Shown here: piece by piece, positions 54,782-64,000 of the stretch
Layout: each line of letters starts with the position of its first letter
How positions within the stretch are numbered: position 1 is the stretch's first letter
NCBI RefSeq assembly: GCF_017833295.1
Contig: NZ_JAFIBW010000001.1
Coordinates: forward strand, 1,302,001-1,366,000
Source: Methylobacterium sp. PvR107
GTDB taxonomy: Bacteria; Pseudomonadota; Alphaproteobacteria; Rhizobiales; Beijerinckiaceae
DNA length: 64,000 nt
Direction: 5' to 3'
Notes under the pieces: generated by a model
Databases searched by the model: none
Told to the model about the DNA's origin: nothing
The model's input: only the letters and a program-made list of their open reading frames with translations
Made by a program: the position numbers and the translations under genes

Positions 54782-57103
54782 ATGAACACGATCACGAAGG
54801 ACAAGACCAACACCGACTCCTATCCGATGGCGGGCCAGTGTCCGTTCGGAGGCGACCGCATCGGCGGGGCCTTCGGCAGCCGTCCGGCGCTGGAGAACTG
54901 GTACCCGCATCGGCTCAGGGTCGAGCTCCTACACCAGAACGGGCTGGCGGCCGATCCGCTCGGGCCCGATTTTGACTACGCTGCCGCCTTCCAGACGATC
55001 GATCTCGAGGCGCTCAAGCGCGACATCAAGCAGTTCCTGACGTCGTCGGTGGCATGGTGGCCGTCCGACTACGGCAATTACGGACCGCAGATGATCCGCA
55101 TGGCCTGGCATTCGGCCGGCACCTACCGCATCGCCGACGGGCGCGGCGGCGCCGGCACCGGGATGCAGCGCTTCGCGCCGATCTCGAGCTGGTGGGACAA
55201 CGGCAACACCGACAAGTCGCGCCGGCTGCTTCAGCCGATCAAGCACAAGTACGGCAACGCCCTCTCCTGGGCCGACCTGATGGTTCTCACCGGCAATTGC
55301 GCCCTGGAGATCATGGGTCTGCCGACCTACGGGTTCGGCGGCGGGCGCCTCGACGCCTGGGAGGCGGACGACGCCACCTATTGGGGGCCGGAGGTCGTCG
55401 AGATGGGCTCCGTCTCGAGCTTCGACGAAATGGTCAACCGCGACAAGCGTTGGCGCGGCAAGAACGGCGACCCCGACTACGACCTCGAGAACCCGCTCGC
55501 CGCCTCCCATCAGGCGCTGATCTACGTGAATCCCGAGGGGCCCTACGCGAACGGAGATCCGCAGGGCTCGGCCAACGACATCCGGGTGACGTTCACCCGC
55601 ATGGCCATGAACAATGAGGAGACGGTGGCGCTGATCGCCGGCGGCCACGCCTTCGGCAAGAGCCACGGCATGACCCCCGCCAAGGAGATCGGGCCGCCGC
55701 CGGAGATGGCGCCGATGGAGGCGATGGGGCTCGGCTGGCACAACCCGAACGGCACCGGTGCCGGCAAGGACACGATGACCAACGGCATCGAGGGCAGCTG
55801 GACGCCCAACCCGACGCAGTGGGACAACGCCTATCTGGAGAACCTCTTCAAGTTCGACTGGGAGCAGACCAAAAGCCCGGCCGGCGCCTTGCAATGGACG
55901 CCCAAGGACCCGAACGCGCCGCGGACGCCCGACGCACACGTCGCCGGGCAGTCGCATCCTCTGATGATGATGACCTCCGATATCGCACTCAAGGTCGATC
56001 CGGAGTACCGCAAGGTCTGCGAGAAGTTCCTCAACGACTTCGACGCCTTCACGCAAGCCTTCTCGAAGGCGTGGTACAAGCTCACTCACCGCGACATGGG
56101 CCCCAAGCATCGCTACCTCGGCCCGGAGGTGACGATCGAGGACGGCCTGCTCTGGCAGGATCCGATCCCCAACGCGGCTTACGCCCCTGTGGGCGAGGCC
56201 GAGGTCGCCACCCTCAAGCAGGCGATCCTGGCCACGGGCTTGTCGGTTTCGGACCTCGCGTTCACCGCCTTCTCGGCGGCTTCGACCTACCGTGACAGCG
56301 ACAAGCGCGGCGGCGCCAACGGGGGGCGTCTCGCACTTGCCCCACAGAAGGACTGGGCCGTCAACCGCCGGGCCGCGCCAGTGGTCGAGGCGCTCCGCGG
56401 AGTCATGGCCGCGTTCAACGGTGAGCGCGGCGACGGCAAGCAAATCTCGCTCTCCGACCTCATCGTGCTCGCCGGCTGTGCTGCCGTGGAGAAAGCTGCT
56501 CTGGACGCGGGTGTCGAGACGCGCGTGCCGTTTACGCCCGGCCGTGTCGACACCACGCAGGCGCTCACCGATATCGAGATGTTCGAGTGGCTGAAGCCGG
56601 TCGTGGACGGCTTCCGCAACTATGTGGATGACGGGTTCGCGTCGATGGCGCCGCGCCTGTCGCCGGAGGAGATGTTCCTTGATAAGGCTAACCTTCTGAC
56701 GCTGACCGCGCCGGAATGGGTGGTGCTGACCGGCGGTTTGCGGGCTCTGAACGCCAACCACGACGGCTCGAACCGGGGCATCTTCACCGACCGGGTGGGT
56801 GTGCTGACGACGGACTTTTTTCGGACGCTGACCGACACGAACTTGGTCTGGGAGAAGGCCGACGCAGCCGGCACCACCTTCGCCCTGAAGGACCGTGAGA
56901 GCGGGCAGGCCAAGTTCGAGGCGACGCGCAACGACCTCATCTTCGGGTCGAACGCGCAGCTGCGCAACATCGCCGACGCCTATGCCGGTAGCGACGGCCA
57001 GCAACGGTTCGTCGCGGACTTCGTCCGGGTCTGGGACAAGGTCATGATGCTCGACCGGTACGACGTGAAGGGCCACCGGCGTTACGGGTCTATGGCGGCC
57101 TGA
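54782..57103 (+). CDS. katG: Catalase-peroxidase
   Basis: The ~773-residue heme enzyme removes hydrogen peroxide and can oxidise organic donors. The distal site [11 protein letters not shown] (~108) holds Arg, Trp and His; Tyr in LIYVNPEGP and Met in [12 protein letters not shown] complete the family's Met-Tyr-Trp crosslink; the proximal His lies in [11 protein letters not shown] (~285). The second, inactive peroxidase-like half follows to residue ~773. Length is normal. ATG 54782 has GGGGGA at five bases; ATG 54776 is the alternative. No regulator gene is adjacent. Confidence 0.95.
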   Translation: MNTITKDKTNTDSYPMAGQCPFGGDRIGGAFGSRPALENWYPHRLRVELLHQNGLAADPLGPDFDYAAAFQTIDLEALKRDIKQFLTSSVAWWPSDYGNYGPQMIRMAWHSAGTYRIADGRGGAGTGMQRFAPISSWWDNGNTDKSRRLLQPIKHKYGNALSWADLMVLTGNCALEIMGLPTYGFGGGRLDAWEADDATYWGPEVVEMGSVSSFDEMVNRDKRWRGKNGDPDYDLENPLAASHQALIYVNPEGPYANGDPQGSANDIRVTFTRMAMNNEETVALIAGGHAFGKSHGMTPAKEIGPPPEMAPMEAMGLGWHNPNGTGAGKDTMTNGIEGSWTPNPTQWDNAYLENLFKFDWEQTKSPAGALQWTPKDPNAPRTPDAHVAGQSHPLMMMTSDIALKVDPEYRKVCEKFLNDFDAFTQAFSKAWYKLTHRDMGPKHRYLGPEVTIEDGLLWQDPIPNAAYAPVGEAEVATLKQAILATGLSVSDLAFTAFSAASTYRDSDKRGGANGGRLALAPQKDWAVNRRAAPVVEALRGVMAAFNGERGDGKQISLSDLIVLAGCAAVEKAALDAGVETRVPFTPGRVDTTQALTDIEMFEWLKPVVDGFRNYVDDGFASMAPRLSPEEMFLDKANLLTLTAPEWVVLTGGLRALNANHDGSNRGIFTDRVGVLTTDFFRTLTDTNLVWEKADAAGTTFALKDRESGQAKFEATRNDLIFGSNAQLRNIADAYAGSDGQQRFVADFVRVWDKVMMLDRYDVKGHRRYGSMAA

Positions 57104-57126
57104 TCGACGACAGGCACAGCAGCGCG

Positions 57127-57165
57127 CGCCCCGTTTCACCATCCGGTGAGACGGGGCGTTGTTCT
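57127..57165 (+). terminator. Rho-independent terminator after katG
   Basis: CGCCCCGTTTCACC pairs with GGTGAGACGGGGCG (one G-T pair) around ATCC and is followed by TTGTTCT. It starts 24 bases after the katG stop. Confidence 0.75.
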
Positions 57166-57589
57166 GTGAAGTGGATGTCTCGTCGCCGCTCCGTGGTCAG
57201 CGCGATGAGGATTGCAGACACTGTCGGTCCTATGTGTTAAGAAAATAATTAAGTCGTCATAGATGGGTGTTCAAACAAATTTCTGTAGAAATGGATTGCT
57301 AAGAATACTTCGCTTGCATCATAAAATACAATCATCAAACAAATATAGCGTGACCAGGCCGGAGTTCAGACGGATATAATGATTTCTTTTTTTTGTAAGG
57401 TCGCAGACGTTTCTCATCAAGCCCCTCTGCAAACGGCAGATCGACGAAGGAGTCACATCCCGCGGTTTTGAGAACCATGTTGTGAGAAATGCGCCATTGC
57501 TCGGTGCCCCATAGAAGCGCTCCGAGGACGGAGACCATCCCGTTAGGCCAACCGACACAAGGACCGCTCTAAGGACGCCGATGGCAGGA
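57166..57589. other. AT-rich gene-free stretch
   Basis: Bases 57230-57400 are strongly A/T-rich for this window (for example AAGAAAATAATTAAG). No gene or start signal is supported. It may be foreign DNA linked with the IS remnant downstream. Confidence 0.4.
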
Positions 57590-57722
57590 ACTGAACGACC
57601 GATCGGGACGCGAAGCCGTACGTCCGGCCCTGCACGCGATGGCGATCCGGCGTGACGTAGTCTAGCCGAGAGCCGTCGGGCCGGTTCGGAGAAGATCCGC
57701 TGCAGACGCAGACCGGTTCTAA
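57590..57722. repeat. Dispersed repeat family R1, copy 10
   Basis: Contains GAACGACCGATCGGGACGCG, ATCCGGCGTGACGTAGTCTA, GCCGAGAGCCGTCGGGCCGG and TTCGGAGAAG. The ATCCGGCGTNACGTAGTCT block matches copy 9. Confidence 0.55.
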
Positions 57723-57941
57723 GCAACGCAAAAAAGGTAATTCAAGACCCCGCAATCAATTTCTATTACTATACGTTGAAATCGTCGGCCAGCATGGGGC
57801 TGAAGGAAATAGGATTACACCGCCGCTGAGCAAGCTGCGGCCTCCGATTGGATCATCTGTGCTGACGCCTCCTCGAGGCAGGCTTCCAATGCGTCTCGCA
57901 GCGAGGACACGGAGACATCGGCGCCGCAGGATCAGCGCACG

Positions 57942-58349
57942 GCATATTCCAACCTCTTCGGGGCGATCTGCCCGGAGAGGGGAAAAGGGGCCGGTTTGGT
58001 CCTACCCCGGTGCAACAGCGAGGCGATAAGCCTGCACTCGGCCGAGATCAGCCGCTCCGTCGCGCCCCACGCCCACGCCGTGCTGATGACGGGTAGCGCG
58101 GGCTGGCGCAGTCCCCACAACGTCATCGAGCCGGACAACATCACCCTGCTCACGCTCCCGCCCTGCGCGCCCGAACGCCACCCGGTGGAGAACGTCTGGC
58201 AATTCATGCGCGACAACTGGCTCGACGATTGAATTTTCGCATCCTACGGCGACGCCGTCGACCGGTGCTGCCGCGCCTGGAATCGCCTCGTCGATCAACC
58301 CGGGAAGATCAAATCCCTCGGCCTGCCCGCGCGGGCCTATCGGCCATGA
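57942..58349 (+). mobile_element. IS630-family transposase, C-terminal remnant
   Basis: The frame reads VLPRCNSEAISLHSAEISRS, HAHAVLMTGSAGWRS, then NITLLTLPPCAPERHPVENV and WQFMRDNWL, the C-terminal third of an IS630-type transposase with the final DDE glutamate in PVENVW. The last part (WNRLVDQPGKIKSLGL) continues in another frame, and the first DDE Asp is replaced (LMTGSAGW in place of LDxAGWH). The 5' part is missing and no terminal repeats are seen, so it is inactive. Confidence 0.72.
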
Positions 58350-58660
58350 TCACCGGCGTTTCGTATGAGACTTACCGGCGGACCGGTAATGCGGCAGCGA
58401 GCGCGGGCTATCGCGGTCATGACGGCCGCACCGATCTGCGGGGCCCCGGCCGATCGGGCGATGGCTTAAGGCGATCGGAACGAGGCGCCTTATCAGGCGT
58501 TCCGGACGGCCATCGCGGCGGACAGGCTCCGGGCGGCCGAGGATCCGCATCTTTGACCCTGCAAGGGGGATGGCGACCGCCCGGTCGCGCGAGTGGATCT
58601 GCTGGGATCGCGAAAACCGTCGACGGGCAACCTTTTGATCCCAGTACGACTTGGACTTGC

Positions 58661-59071
58661 GTGACCCATAACATTTCGGGCGATGCGCCCTACGCTCTCG
58701 TCGTCGATGACGACGCCCTGATCCTCATGGAGGCAACCAGCATCCTGGAGGATGCGGGGTTTCGGGCGCTACAGGCGATGAACGTCGCCCAGGCCATCCG
58801 GGTATTGAATCAGTATAACGACTTGGTGCAGCTGCTCTTCACGGACGTGCACATGCCGGGGGACGCCGACGGCTTCGACCTAGCGCGGCAGACCACGGAG
58901 CGTTGGCCGCACATCGCTGTCGTAGTTGCCTCCGGCCAAGCCCAGCCCCGCCCCGGCGACCTGCCAGATGGAGCGGCTTTTATGGGCAAGCCCTTCAGCG
59001 CCGAGATCGTTCGAGACCATGTCCGCAAAATCCTGCCGGACGAGAAGCTACCCAAGCCGTTGAGGACTTAG
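58661..59071 (+). CDS. Single-domain CheY-like response regulator
   Basis: The 136-residue protein is one receiver domain: acidic pair in ALVVDDDALILMEA, phospho-Asp in LLFTDVHMPGDADG (~68), Ser in VVVASGQ and Lys in FMGKPFS. There is no output domain. It may accept phosphate from one of the hybrid kinases encoded on the other strand nearby. GTG 58661 fits the domain start; an upstream in-frame extension crosses IS-related sequence and is rejected. Confidence 0.8.
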   Translation: MTHNISGDAPYALVVDDDALILMEATSILEDAGFRALQAMNVAQAIRVLNQYNDLVQLLFTDVHMPGDADGFDLARQTTERWPHIAVVVASGQAQPRPGDLPDGAAFMGKPFSAEIVRDHVRKILPDEKLPKPLRT

Positions 59072-59286
59072 GGGCTTCAATCTGACGCTTGATGCTCGTC
59101 GCAAAGCGTTCTCGCGGACCCGAAGCAGCTTTTGGAACCATCCCGAGGACAGCCGAGCGTCGCGGGCATGCCACTACGAAGGGTTAGTCGCGAAGGCTCG
59201 GCTATGCGAGGGCAGGAGCGATTGTGCGGACACAGTCCATGCGTCCCGCGGATCATCCGGAGCTGCGCGAGCCACGCACCAAGCCT

Positions 59287-61509
59287 TCACGGTTCTCGTT
59301 TGGGACGCAGTGTCAGGACGTTGCCTGTCGCGGATGTGATGCCGCCGCCGAGGACCTCCGCGACCTTTCGGGCGAGCTGCTCGCGCTTGAACGGCTTGCT
59401 GATCAGATGGACACCGTCGTCGAGCCGCCCATGGTGGACGATGGAATTTTCCGTGTAACCGGACATGAAGAGGACTTGGATCTCCGGCCTGAGTGCCTGA
59501 AAGCGCTCGGAGAGGTCGCGTCCCTTCATCTTGCCGGGTAGGATCACATCGGTGAGCAGCAGGTCGATGCTCCTGGCGCTCGTCTCGAACACCTGGAGCG
59601 CCTCGTCGCCGTCGGCGGCCTCCAAGACGCGGTAACCGAGGTCGGTAAGGATCGCGCAGGCGATCTCACGGACTGCCGCCTCGTCCTCGACCACCAGCAC
59701 GGTCGCAGAACCGCGCGGGAGCTCGACGGGAGACGCGCGCCTTTTCCCGATCGGCATCACCGCGCCGATTGCTCTGGGCAGGTAGATCTTCACCGTCGTG
59801 CCCTGGTTGGGCTCCGAGTAGATTTTCACGTGACCGCCCGACTGCTTGACGAAGCCGAACACCATCGCGAGGCCGAGCCCAGTGCCCTTGCCGTCGGGCT
59901 TGGTCGTGAAGAACGGCTCAAACACGCGCTTCACCACGTCAGGCGTCATGCCGTGCCCGGTGTCCGAGACCGCCAGCATCGTGTAGTCGCCGGCTTCGAC
60001 CTCGGCGTGGTCGCGGGCGTAGGCTTCGTCGAGAACCTTGTTGCCGATCTCGATGGTGAGCCGGCCCCCGCCCGGCATCGCGTCCCGGGCGTTGAGCGCA
60101 AGGTTGAGGACGGCGCTCTCCAATTGAGCTGGGTCGGCCATCGCGGGCCAGAGGCCTGCGCTCTCGACGTAGCGAACCTCGATGTGCTCGCCGAGCGTGC
60201 GCCGCAGGAGGGGAACGAGATCCGGCATGGTCGCTGCGAGGTCGATGGCTGCCGGCGCCAGGGGCTGCTTGCGCGCGAAGGCCAGGAGCTGGCCCGTGAG
60301 CGTCGCCCCGCGCTCGGCGGCCCAGGCAGCACGCTCGATCCGCGACTGAAGCTTGCCGTCGCCGTCGAGCTTCGCCCGGACGAATTCCAGGTTCCCGAGG
60401 ATGACCTGCAGTAGGTTGTTGAAGTCGTGCGCGATGCCGCCGGTGAGTTGCCCGATGGCCTGCATCTTCTGGGCTTCGCGTAAAACGCCCTCGGCCTGAG
60501 CGCGCTTGGTCATGTCCGAGATGGTCAGGACGAAGCCGCCGTCGGGCATCTGGGTGCGGCGAATCTCCAAGTGATGGCCGTCGGCGCGCGTGCGCTCATA
60601 GACGATCGCCTCACGGAGTGCTGTGCTGCCGTGCCGTACTTGGTCCGACGTCTCAAGCGTCGGCCGACCAGCCTCGTCGGTATGCTCCGCGAAGGCGGCG
60701 TAGGACGCGCCCGGCCGCACCATCGCCTTCGGTAGGTCGAGCAGAACCAGGAAGCATTCGTTCCAATTCGTCAGTGTGCGATCCGGCGCGAACACCGCCA
60801 CGCCCTGGCTGAGGCTGTCGAGCGCAGTCCGAAGCCGGAGCGCTAGGGTGCGCTGTTCGGCCTCCGTCCGGTACGAGTGCGACCACGCCCGATTCAGGAG
60901 GCGGGCGGCCCAGAGAAGGGTCAACACGGCAAGGACCGATCCGCCGAGCGTCGTCCACCGGACCCAGGCCGCCCGCGCGTCGTTCTCGCCGAGCCGCTTG
61001 GCGAGCAGCGCATCCTCCTCCGCGAGCATGGCGGCGAGCGTCGTCTCGGCTTCCATCATGTAGCCGCGGCCGGCATCGGTGTTGACGAGACGCCGGGCTG
61101 CGTCGAACCCGACGTCGCGGCGCAGCTGCACCGTCTGGGCGAGTTCCTCCAGCTTGCGCTGGATGACCGGCGCCATGGCGCGCAGGCGGTCCTGCTGGAA
61201 AGGGTTGTCCGCGGTGAGCTTCAGAAGTTCGCCCTGGAGCACCCCAAGACGGTCGCGCGCCGAATCGTAGGGAGCGAGATAATCTTCCTTGCCCGTAATA
61301 ATATAGCCCCGCTGGCCGGTCTCGGCATCGCGAAGGGCGGTGGCGAGATCCTTCATAACAGTTACCACGCGGTAGCTGTGCTGCGACCACTCCCGGGCCT
61401 CTCGTGAAGCATTCAGGCGCTCCCACGTCACAACCCCGACGATGGCGAGGATAGCGAGTAGCACGCCGAAGACCAGGAGATTGGCGCGCGCGACGATACG
61501 CTTCGACAT
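59287..61509 (-). CDS. Hybrid sensor histidine kinase (CHASE3-PAS-HisKA-HATPase-REC)
   Basis: The 740-residue protein has a membrane helix (~10-28), a CHASE3-type periplasmic domain (~35-180, LRDAETGQRGYIITGKEDYL), a second helix (~185-203), PAS (~225-335), HisKA with phospho-acceptor His361 in GGIAHDFNNLLQV, HATPase (NLALNARDAMP, DTGHGM, GKGTGLGLAM) and a C-terminal receiver (LLTDVILPGKMKG). It should sense an outside signal and relay phosphate. ATG 61509 gives the natural membrane start. Confidence 0.88.
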   Translation of the reverse strand: MSKRIVARANLLVFGVLLAILAIVGVVTWERLNASREAREWSQHSYRVVTVMKDLATALRDAETGQRGYIITGKEDYLAPYDSARDRLGVLQGELLKLTADNPFQQDRLRAMAPVIQRKLEELAQTVQLRRDVGFDAARRLVNTDAGRGYMMEAETTLAAMLAEEDALLAKRLGENDARAAWVRWTTLGGSVLAVLTLLWAARLLNRAWSHSYRTEAEQRTLALRLRTALDSLSQGVAVFAPDRTLTNWNECFLVLLDLPKAMVRPGASYAAFAEHTDEAGRPTLETSDQVRHGSTALREAIVYERTRADGHHLEIRRTQMPDGGFVLTISDMTKRAQAEGVLREAQKMQAIGQLTGGIAHDFNNLLQVILGNLEFVRAKLDGDGKLQSRIERAAWAAERGATLTGQLLAFARKQPLAPAAIDLAATMPDLVPLLRRTLGEHIEVRYVESAGLWPAMADPAQLESAVLNLALNARDAMPGGGRLTIEIGNKVLDEAYARDHAEVEAGDYTMLAVSDTGHGMTPDVVKRVFEPFFTTKPDGKGTGLGLAMVFGFVKQSGGHVKIYSEPNQGTTVKIYLPRAIGAVMPIGKRRASPVELPRGSATVLVVEDEAAVREIACAILTDLGYRVLEAADGDEALQVFETSARSIDLLLTDVILPGKMKGRDLSERFQALRPEIQVLFMSGYTENSIVHHGRLDDGVHLISKPFKREQLARKVAEVLGGGITSATGNVLTLRPKREP

Positions 61510-61681
61510 GTTCAAACGATCCGCCGCTGAACCGCGCGCCAGGTTTGGCCACGTCTCGCAGAACTTGCTCGAACGCGGATGACGCGGGCTCGCGTGGGCG
61601 CTTGCGGGGACTTCGTAGCACGTTGCCCCTCGCATGCGTGCCTTTCGTGAAGACATCGCCGTTCGGGTGCGGTCGGACTAT

Positions 61682-61831
61682 CCGGGCCGGATACGTTGCC
61701 GGCGGCCAGTGGCTTCTTCGACGATGCCGTCGAAGCCGAGCCCGGGCAGGGTGTCGAGTACGGCGTAGCCCTTGAAGGCGGCCAGTCACTCACGGTCGGA
61801 GAGACCCGGCGGCTTCGAGTTGGGGTGTCAT
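61682..61831 (-). pseudogene. GAF-domain protein, broken start fragment
   Basis: An ATG at 61831 overlaps the stop of the kinase gene upstream (ATGA) and reads MTPQLEAAG, then shifts frame. In the second frame LSDRE-stop-LAAFKGYAVLDTLPG LGFDGIVEEATG follows, which matches the usual start of GAF sensor domains (R.AALR.Y.ILDT.PE..FD.I). A frameshift, an in-frame TGA and loss of the rest show decay of a gene once coupled to the kinase. It lies in the 318-base gap between the two kinases. Confidence 0.5.
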
Positions 61832-63744
61832 GAGCCTTGTTCTCGCTCCTCTGTGGGCGAGGGCGAAGCGGCGATGACCCGGCGCAGGACCCGGCCGATC
61901 TGCGTCGCCGAGTACGGCTTGTGCAGGAGCTCGAAGCCATGGCCGTCCTCGTGCGCCAGGACGTGGCTGTAGCCCGAGGCCAGCACCACTGGTAGCGCAG
62001 GGATACGGATGCGCAGCGTTTTCGCGAGTTCGATGCCGCCCATGCCGGGCATCACCACATCGGAGAAGACGGCCCGGAAGCCCGCGCCGTCAGCACCCAG
62101 GCGTTCGAGCGCCTCTTCAGCGTTGACGACCCATTCGGGCGCGTAGCCAAGGTCCTCCAAGATCTGGGCGCAGAAGCGTCCCACTTCCAGGTTGTCCTCA
62201 ACCAGCAGGACAGGCTGGCCCTCGCCGGAGGGCGTCACACCGGCCTCGCGGTCGGTGACGGGCATCTCGGCCGGCGCGTCCGAGACCTCGGGCAGGTATA
62301 GCGTGAAATTTGTTCCGCACCCGACCTCGCTCGCCACATCGACGTCACCGCCGGACTGCTTGGCGAAGCCGAATACTTGGGAGAGCCCAAGTCCGGTGCC
62401 ACGTCCGACGACCTTCGTCGTGAAGAAGGGCTCGAAGATGCGCCCGAGTATGTCGTCGGGTATGCCCGCGCCGGTGTCGATGAGGGAGATGGCGACGAAC
62501 GGCCCGCGCGAGCCCGCATGTCCGCGGATGGTCGGCATGGGCTGTCCGGCGATCACCCGCATCGTCAGCGTCCCGATACCGTCCATGGCATCCCGAGCGT
62601 TCACCGCGATGTTCACCACCGCCGTTTCGAACTGATTGACGTCGGCGCGCACCAGCGCGGCCTCGTCCGGAGCTTCGACCGAGACATGGATGCGGGCACC
62701 GGTAATGGTGTCGAGCATGTCGGCGACGCCACGCAGGCGCTCGCCGGCATCGAACACCTCGGGCTTGAGGGATTGCCGACGCGCGAAGGCCAGGAGCTGC
62801 CCCGTGAGCTTGGCCGCGCGGTCGACAGTGTCCGAAACCGCATCCATGTACCGCTTTCGCCGTTCCTCGGGCAGGTCGGGGCGGCGCAGGAAGTCCACGG
62901 AGGACCGGATAATCGTCAACAGGTTGTTGAAGTCGTGGGCGACGCCGCCGGTCAATTGGCCGACGGCCTCAAGCTTCTGCGACTGACGGAGGTCCTGCTC
63001 CATCCTTTCGCGTTCGGCCGCCTCAGCGAGAAGTCTGGCGTTCGCCTCAGCGAGTTCTGCCGTCCGTGCAGCGACCTGGGTTTCCAGGGAAGATCCAGCC
63101 GCACGTAACTGGGCGGCCTGGGCTTCCAGCTCCGCATGCAGCGCGACGACCCCCCGATTGGTCTCCGCAAGCTCGCGGTTGAGGCGGTCCGCCTCGTCCT
63201 GGCGCTCGGCGAGCTCGGCGAGACTGCGCAGGAGCTCGCGGTTCTGCTCGCGCAGGGCGACCAAAGGTTCCGCGGTCCGAGCGCGCGCTACGCCCTCGGC
63301 AAGGGTCGCAAGCCTCTTTCCCGTAAAAGCTTCCGTGCCGTACGGCAGTCGCTTGGCGAAGGTTGCGACCGTGCCCTTGCCGAGCTCGGTCTCGATCTCG
63401 AAGCGGTCCATCAACCGGCGCGAGCCGGTGATGCCGATGCCCAGGCCCGTCGTCGAGCGGTAGCGACCTTCGAGGATCTCGCCGAGGTGGGGGATGCCGG
63501 GTCCCTTGTCGATCACGCGGATCACCAGGGATTGGCCGTCATGCTCCTCGTCAAGGCCGTACTCGACCCTGCCGCCGCCAGCGTAGCCGTAGGCGTTGCG
63601 AGCGATTTCGGAGACCGCCGTGGCTATGCGCGTCTGGTCTTGGACCTCGAAGCCGAGGTGCTCGGCGAGCCGACGCACGCGCTGGCGCACGGTAATGATG
63701 TCGTCCTCGTGCTCGATCTGTGTGGCGATCAGGGGCCATCTCAT
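61828..63744 (-). CDS. RsbT-like ATPase fused to hybrid histidine kinase and receiver
   Basis: The 638-residue soluble protein has an N-terminal serine-kinase-type HATPase (~1-135, with IATAVSEIARNAYGYAGGG and IDKGPGIP), a coiled coil (~160-255), HisKA with His270 in GGVAHDFNNLLTI, a second HATPase (NIAVNARDAM, DTGAGI, GRGTGLGLSQ) and a C-terminal receiver (AVFSDVVMPGMGG, ~560). Two ATPase domains of different type in one chain suggest a link between partner-switching (RsbT/RsbW) and phosphorelay signalling. Its ATG overlaps the stop of the SpoIIE-like gene. Confidence 0.87.
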   Translation of the reverse strand: MRWPLIATQIEHEDDIITVRQRVRRLAEHLGFEVQDQTRIATAVSEIARNAYGYAGGGRVEYGLDEEHDGQSLVIRVIDKGPGIPHLGEILEGRYRSTTGLGIGITGSRRLMDRFEIETELGKGTVATFAKRLPYGTEAFTGKRLATLAEGVARARTAEPLVALREQNRELLRSLAELAERQDEADRLNRELAETNRGVVALHAELEAQAAQLRAAGSSLETQVAARTAELAEANARLLAEAAERERMEQDLRQSQKLEAVGQLTGGVAHDFNNLLTIIRSSVDFLRRPDLPEERRKRYMDAVSDTVDRAAKLTGQLLAFARRQSLKPEVFDAGERLRGVADMLDTITGARIHVSVEAPDEAALVRADVNQFETAVVNIAVNARDAMDGIGTLTMRVIAGQPMPTIRGHAGSRGPFVAISLIDTGAGIPDDILGRIFEPFFTTKVVGRGTGLGLSQVFGFAKQSGGDVDVASEVGCGTNFTLYLPEVSDAPAEMPVTDREAGVTPSGEGQPVLLVEDNLEVGRFCAQILEDLGYAPEWVVNAEEALERLGADGAGFRAVFSDVVMPGMGGIELAKTLRIRIPALPVVLASGYSHVLAHEDGHGFELLHKPYSATQIGRVLRRVIAASPSPTEEREQGS

Positions 63745-64000
63745 CCCCCGTCGCCCCGTACGACGATGACAGTCGCGTCATCCCGCGCCCGAGCGAAGTC
63801 TCGATAGATCAAGCCCGCCACGAGTGTGGGATGCGCTCCTGTAATCCCTGGAAAGGCATCGAGGGACCATCCGGTCGCGATCCCGTCCGAACACAAGACG
63901 AACACGTCGGCCGGGCGCATCGGGTACTCGAACTCCTGAATGCGCCGGGCAGCATGGCCCGCCGTGCCGGGGAGGGAAACCGTGCGCTTGCTCGCCTCGC
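63741..64000 (-). CDS. SpoIIE/RsbX-like serine phosphatase (N-terminal part beyond the window)
   Basis: The visible C-terminal 85 residues read VFVLCSDGIATGWSLDAFPG and LVAGLIYRDFARARDDATVI with VVRG, a PP2C SpoIIE domain with the metal-binding Asp residues in CSDG and RDDAT. It ends in an ATGA overlap with the RsbT-like kinase gene. RsbX-type phosphatases reset partner-switching modules, which fits the neighbouring kinase. Confidence 0.82.
   Translation of the reverse strand, partial: EASKRTVSLPGTAGHAARRIQEFEYPMRPADVFVLCSDGIATGWSLDAFPGITGAHPTLVAGLIYRDFARARDDATVIVVRGDGG

Noticed and set aside
27866..57722. CRISPR array
   Set aside because: The repeats are far apart, degenerate and not regularly spaced, and no cas gene is present.
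58229..58660. N-terminal extension of the response regulator
   Set aside because: This part overlaps the IS630 remnant and has no domain character; the receiver begins after GTG 58661.

Overview
The window looks like an alphaproteobacterial chromosome or large replicon of Methylobacterium type. The grounds are the high GC content, ATGA/GTGA gene overlaps, BLUF plus AerR-like photoreceptor genes, many chemotaxis and cyclic-di-GMP proteins, and an HWE/RsbT-style sensory style. The genus is an inference from style, not from a marker gene.

Bases 1-25211 form an organosulfonate island. It starts with the end of a taurine/sulfonate-type binding protein. Next comes a dihydroxypropanesulfonate (DHPS) module: hpsN, a short-chain and a zinc-dependent dehydrogenase. 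A sulfonate-type ABC transporter (4522-7503) leads into an unusual operon (7500-13853) encoding a complete succinate-dehydrogenase-like complex, a two-subunit class I fumarase-like hydratase and a ThDP enzyme, followed by a second, paralogous binding protein (14103-15104) and a divergent TauE-type exporter. Downstream are suyAB (sulfolactate sulfo-lyase), a DctA-like carrier, slcC and comC (sulfolactate isomer interconversion through sulfopyruvate), a GntR/HutC regulator, sorAB (periplasmic sulfite dehydrogenase) and a YeiH/SuyZ-type sulfate exporter. Together these can take DHPS or sulfolactate to pyruvate plus sulfate. The SDH-like and fumarase-like operon could add a route from a saturated C3 sulfonate (3-sulfopropanoate is the obvious succinate analogue) to sulfolactate. 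I consider this the most interesting hypothesis here. A palindrome GTCTTATATAAGAC recurs upstream of suyA, tauE and the ABC transporter and is a candidate shared operator.

Bases 25212-44500 are a sensory and signalling region: two BLUF proteins and an AerR/PpaA-like cobalamin-binding protein (a split AppA-like set), an overlapping operon of FAD monooxygenase, broken NTF2-DUF3237 protein, TetR and NmrA-type reductase, two GGDEF-EAL proteins, two chemoreceptors, a small VOC protein, and a DUF1330 pseudogene.

Bases 44500-58660 are accessory and partly decayed: an AT-rich methyltransferase gene, a GNAT pseudogene, a broken HlyD/DUF1656/FUSC efflux operon, a cydB tail, a Tat-exported SMP-30 protein, an HxlR regulator divergent from VOC, SRPBCC and DHFR-like genes, katG and an IS630 remnant. 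Degenerate intergenic repeats of two families are scattered from 25 to 58 kb and absent from the sulfonate island. Bases 58661-64000 carry a response regulator, two hybrid kinases, a broken GAF-domain gene and the end of a SpoIIE-like phosphatase gene.
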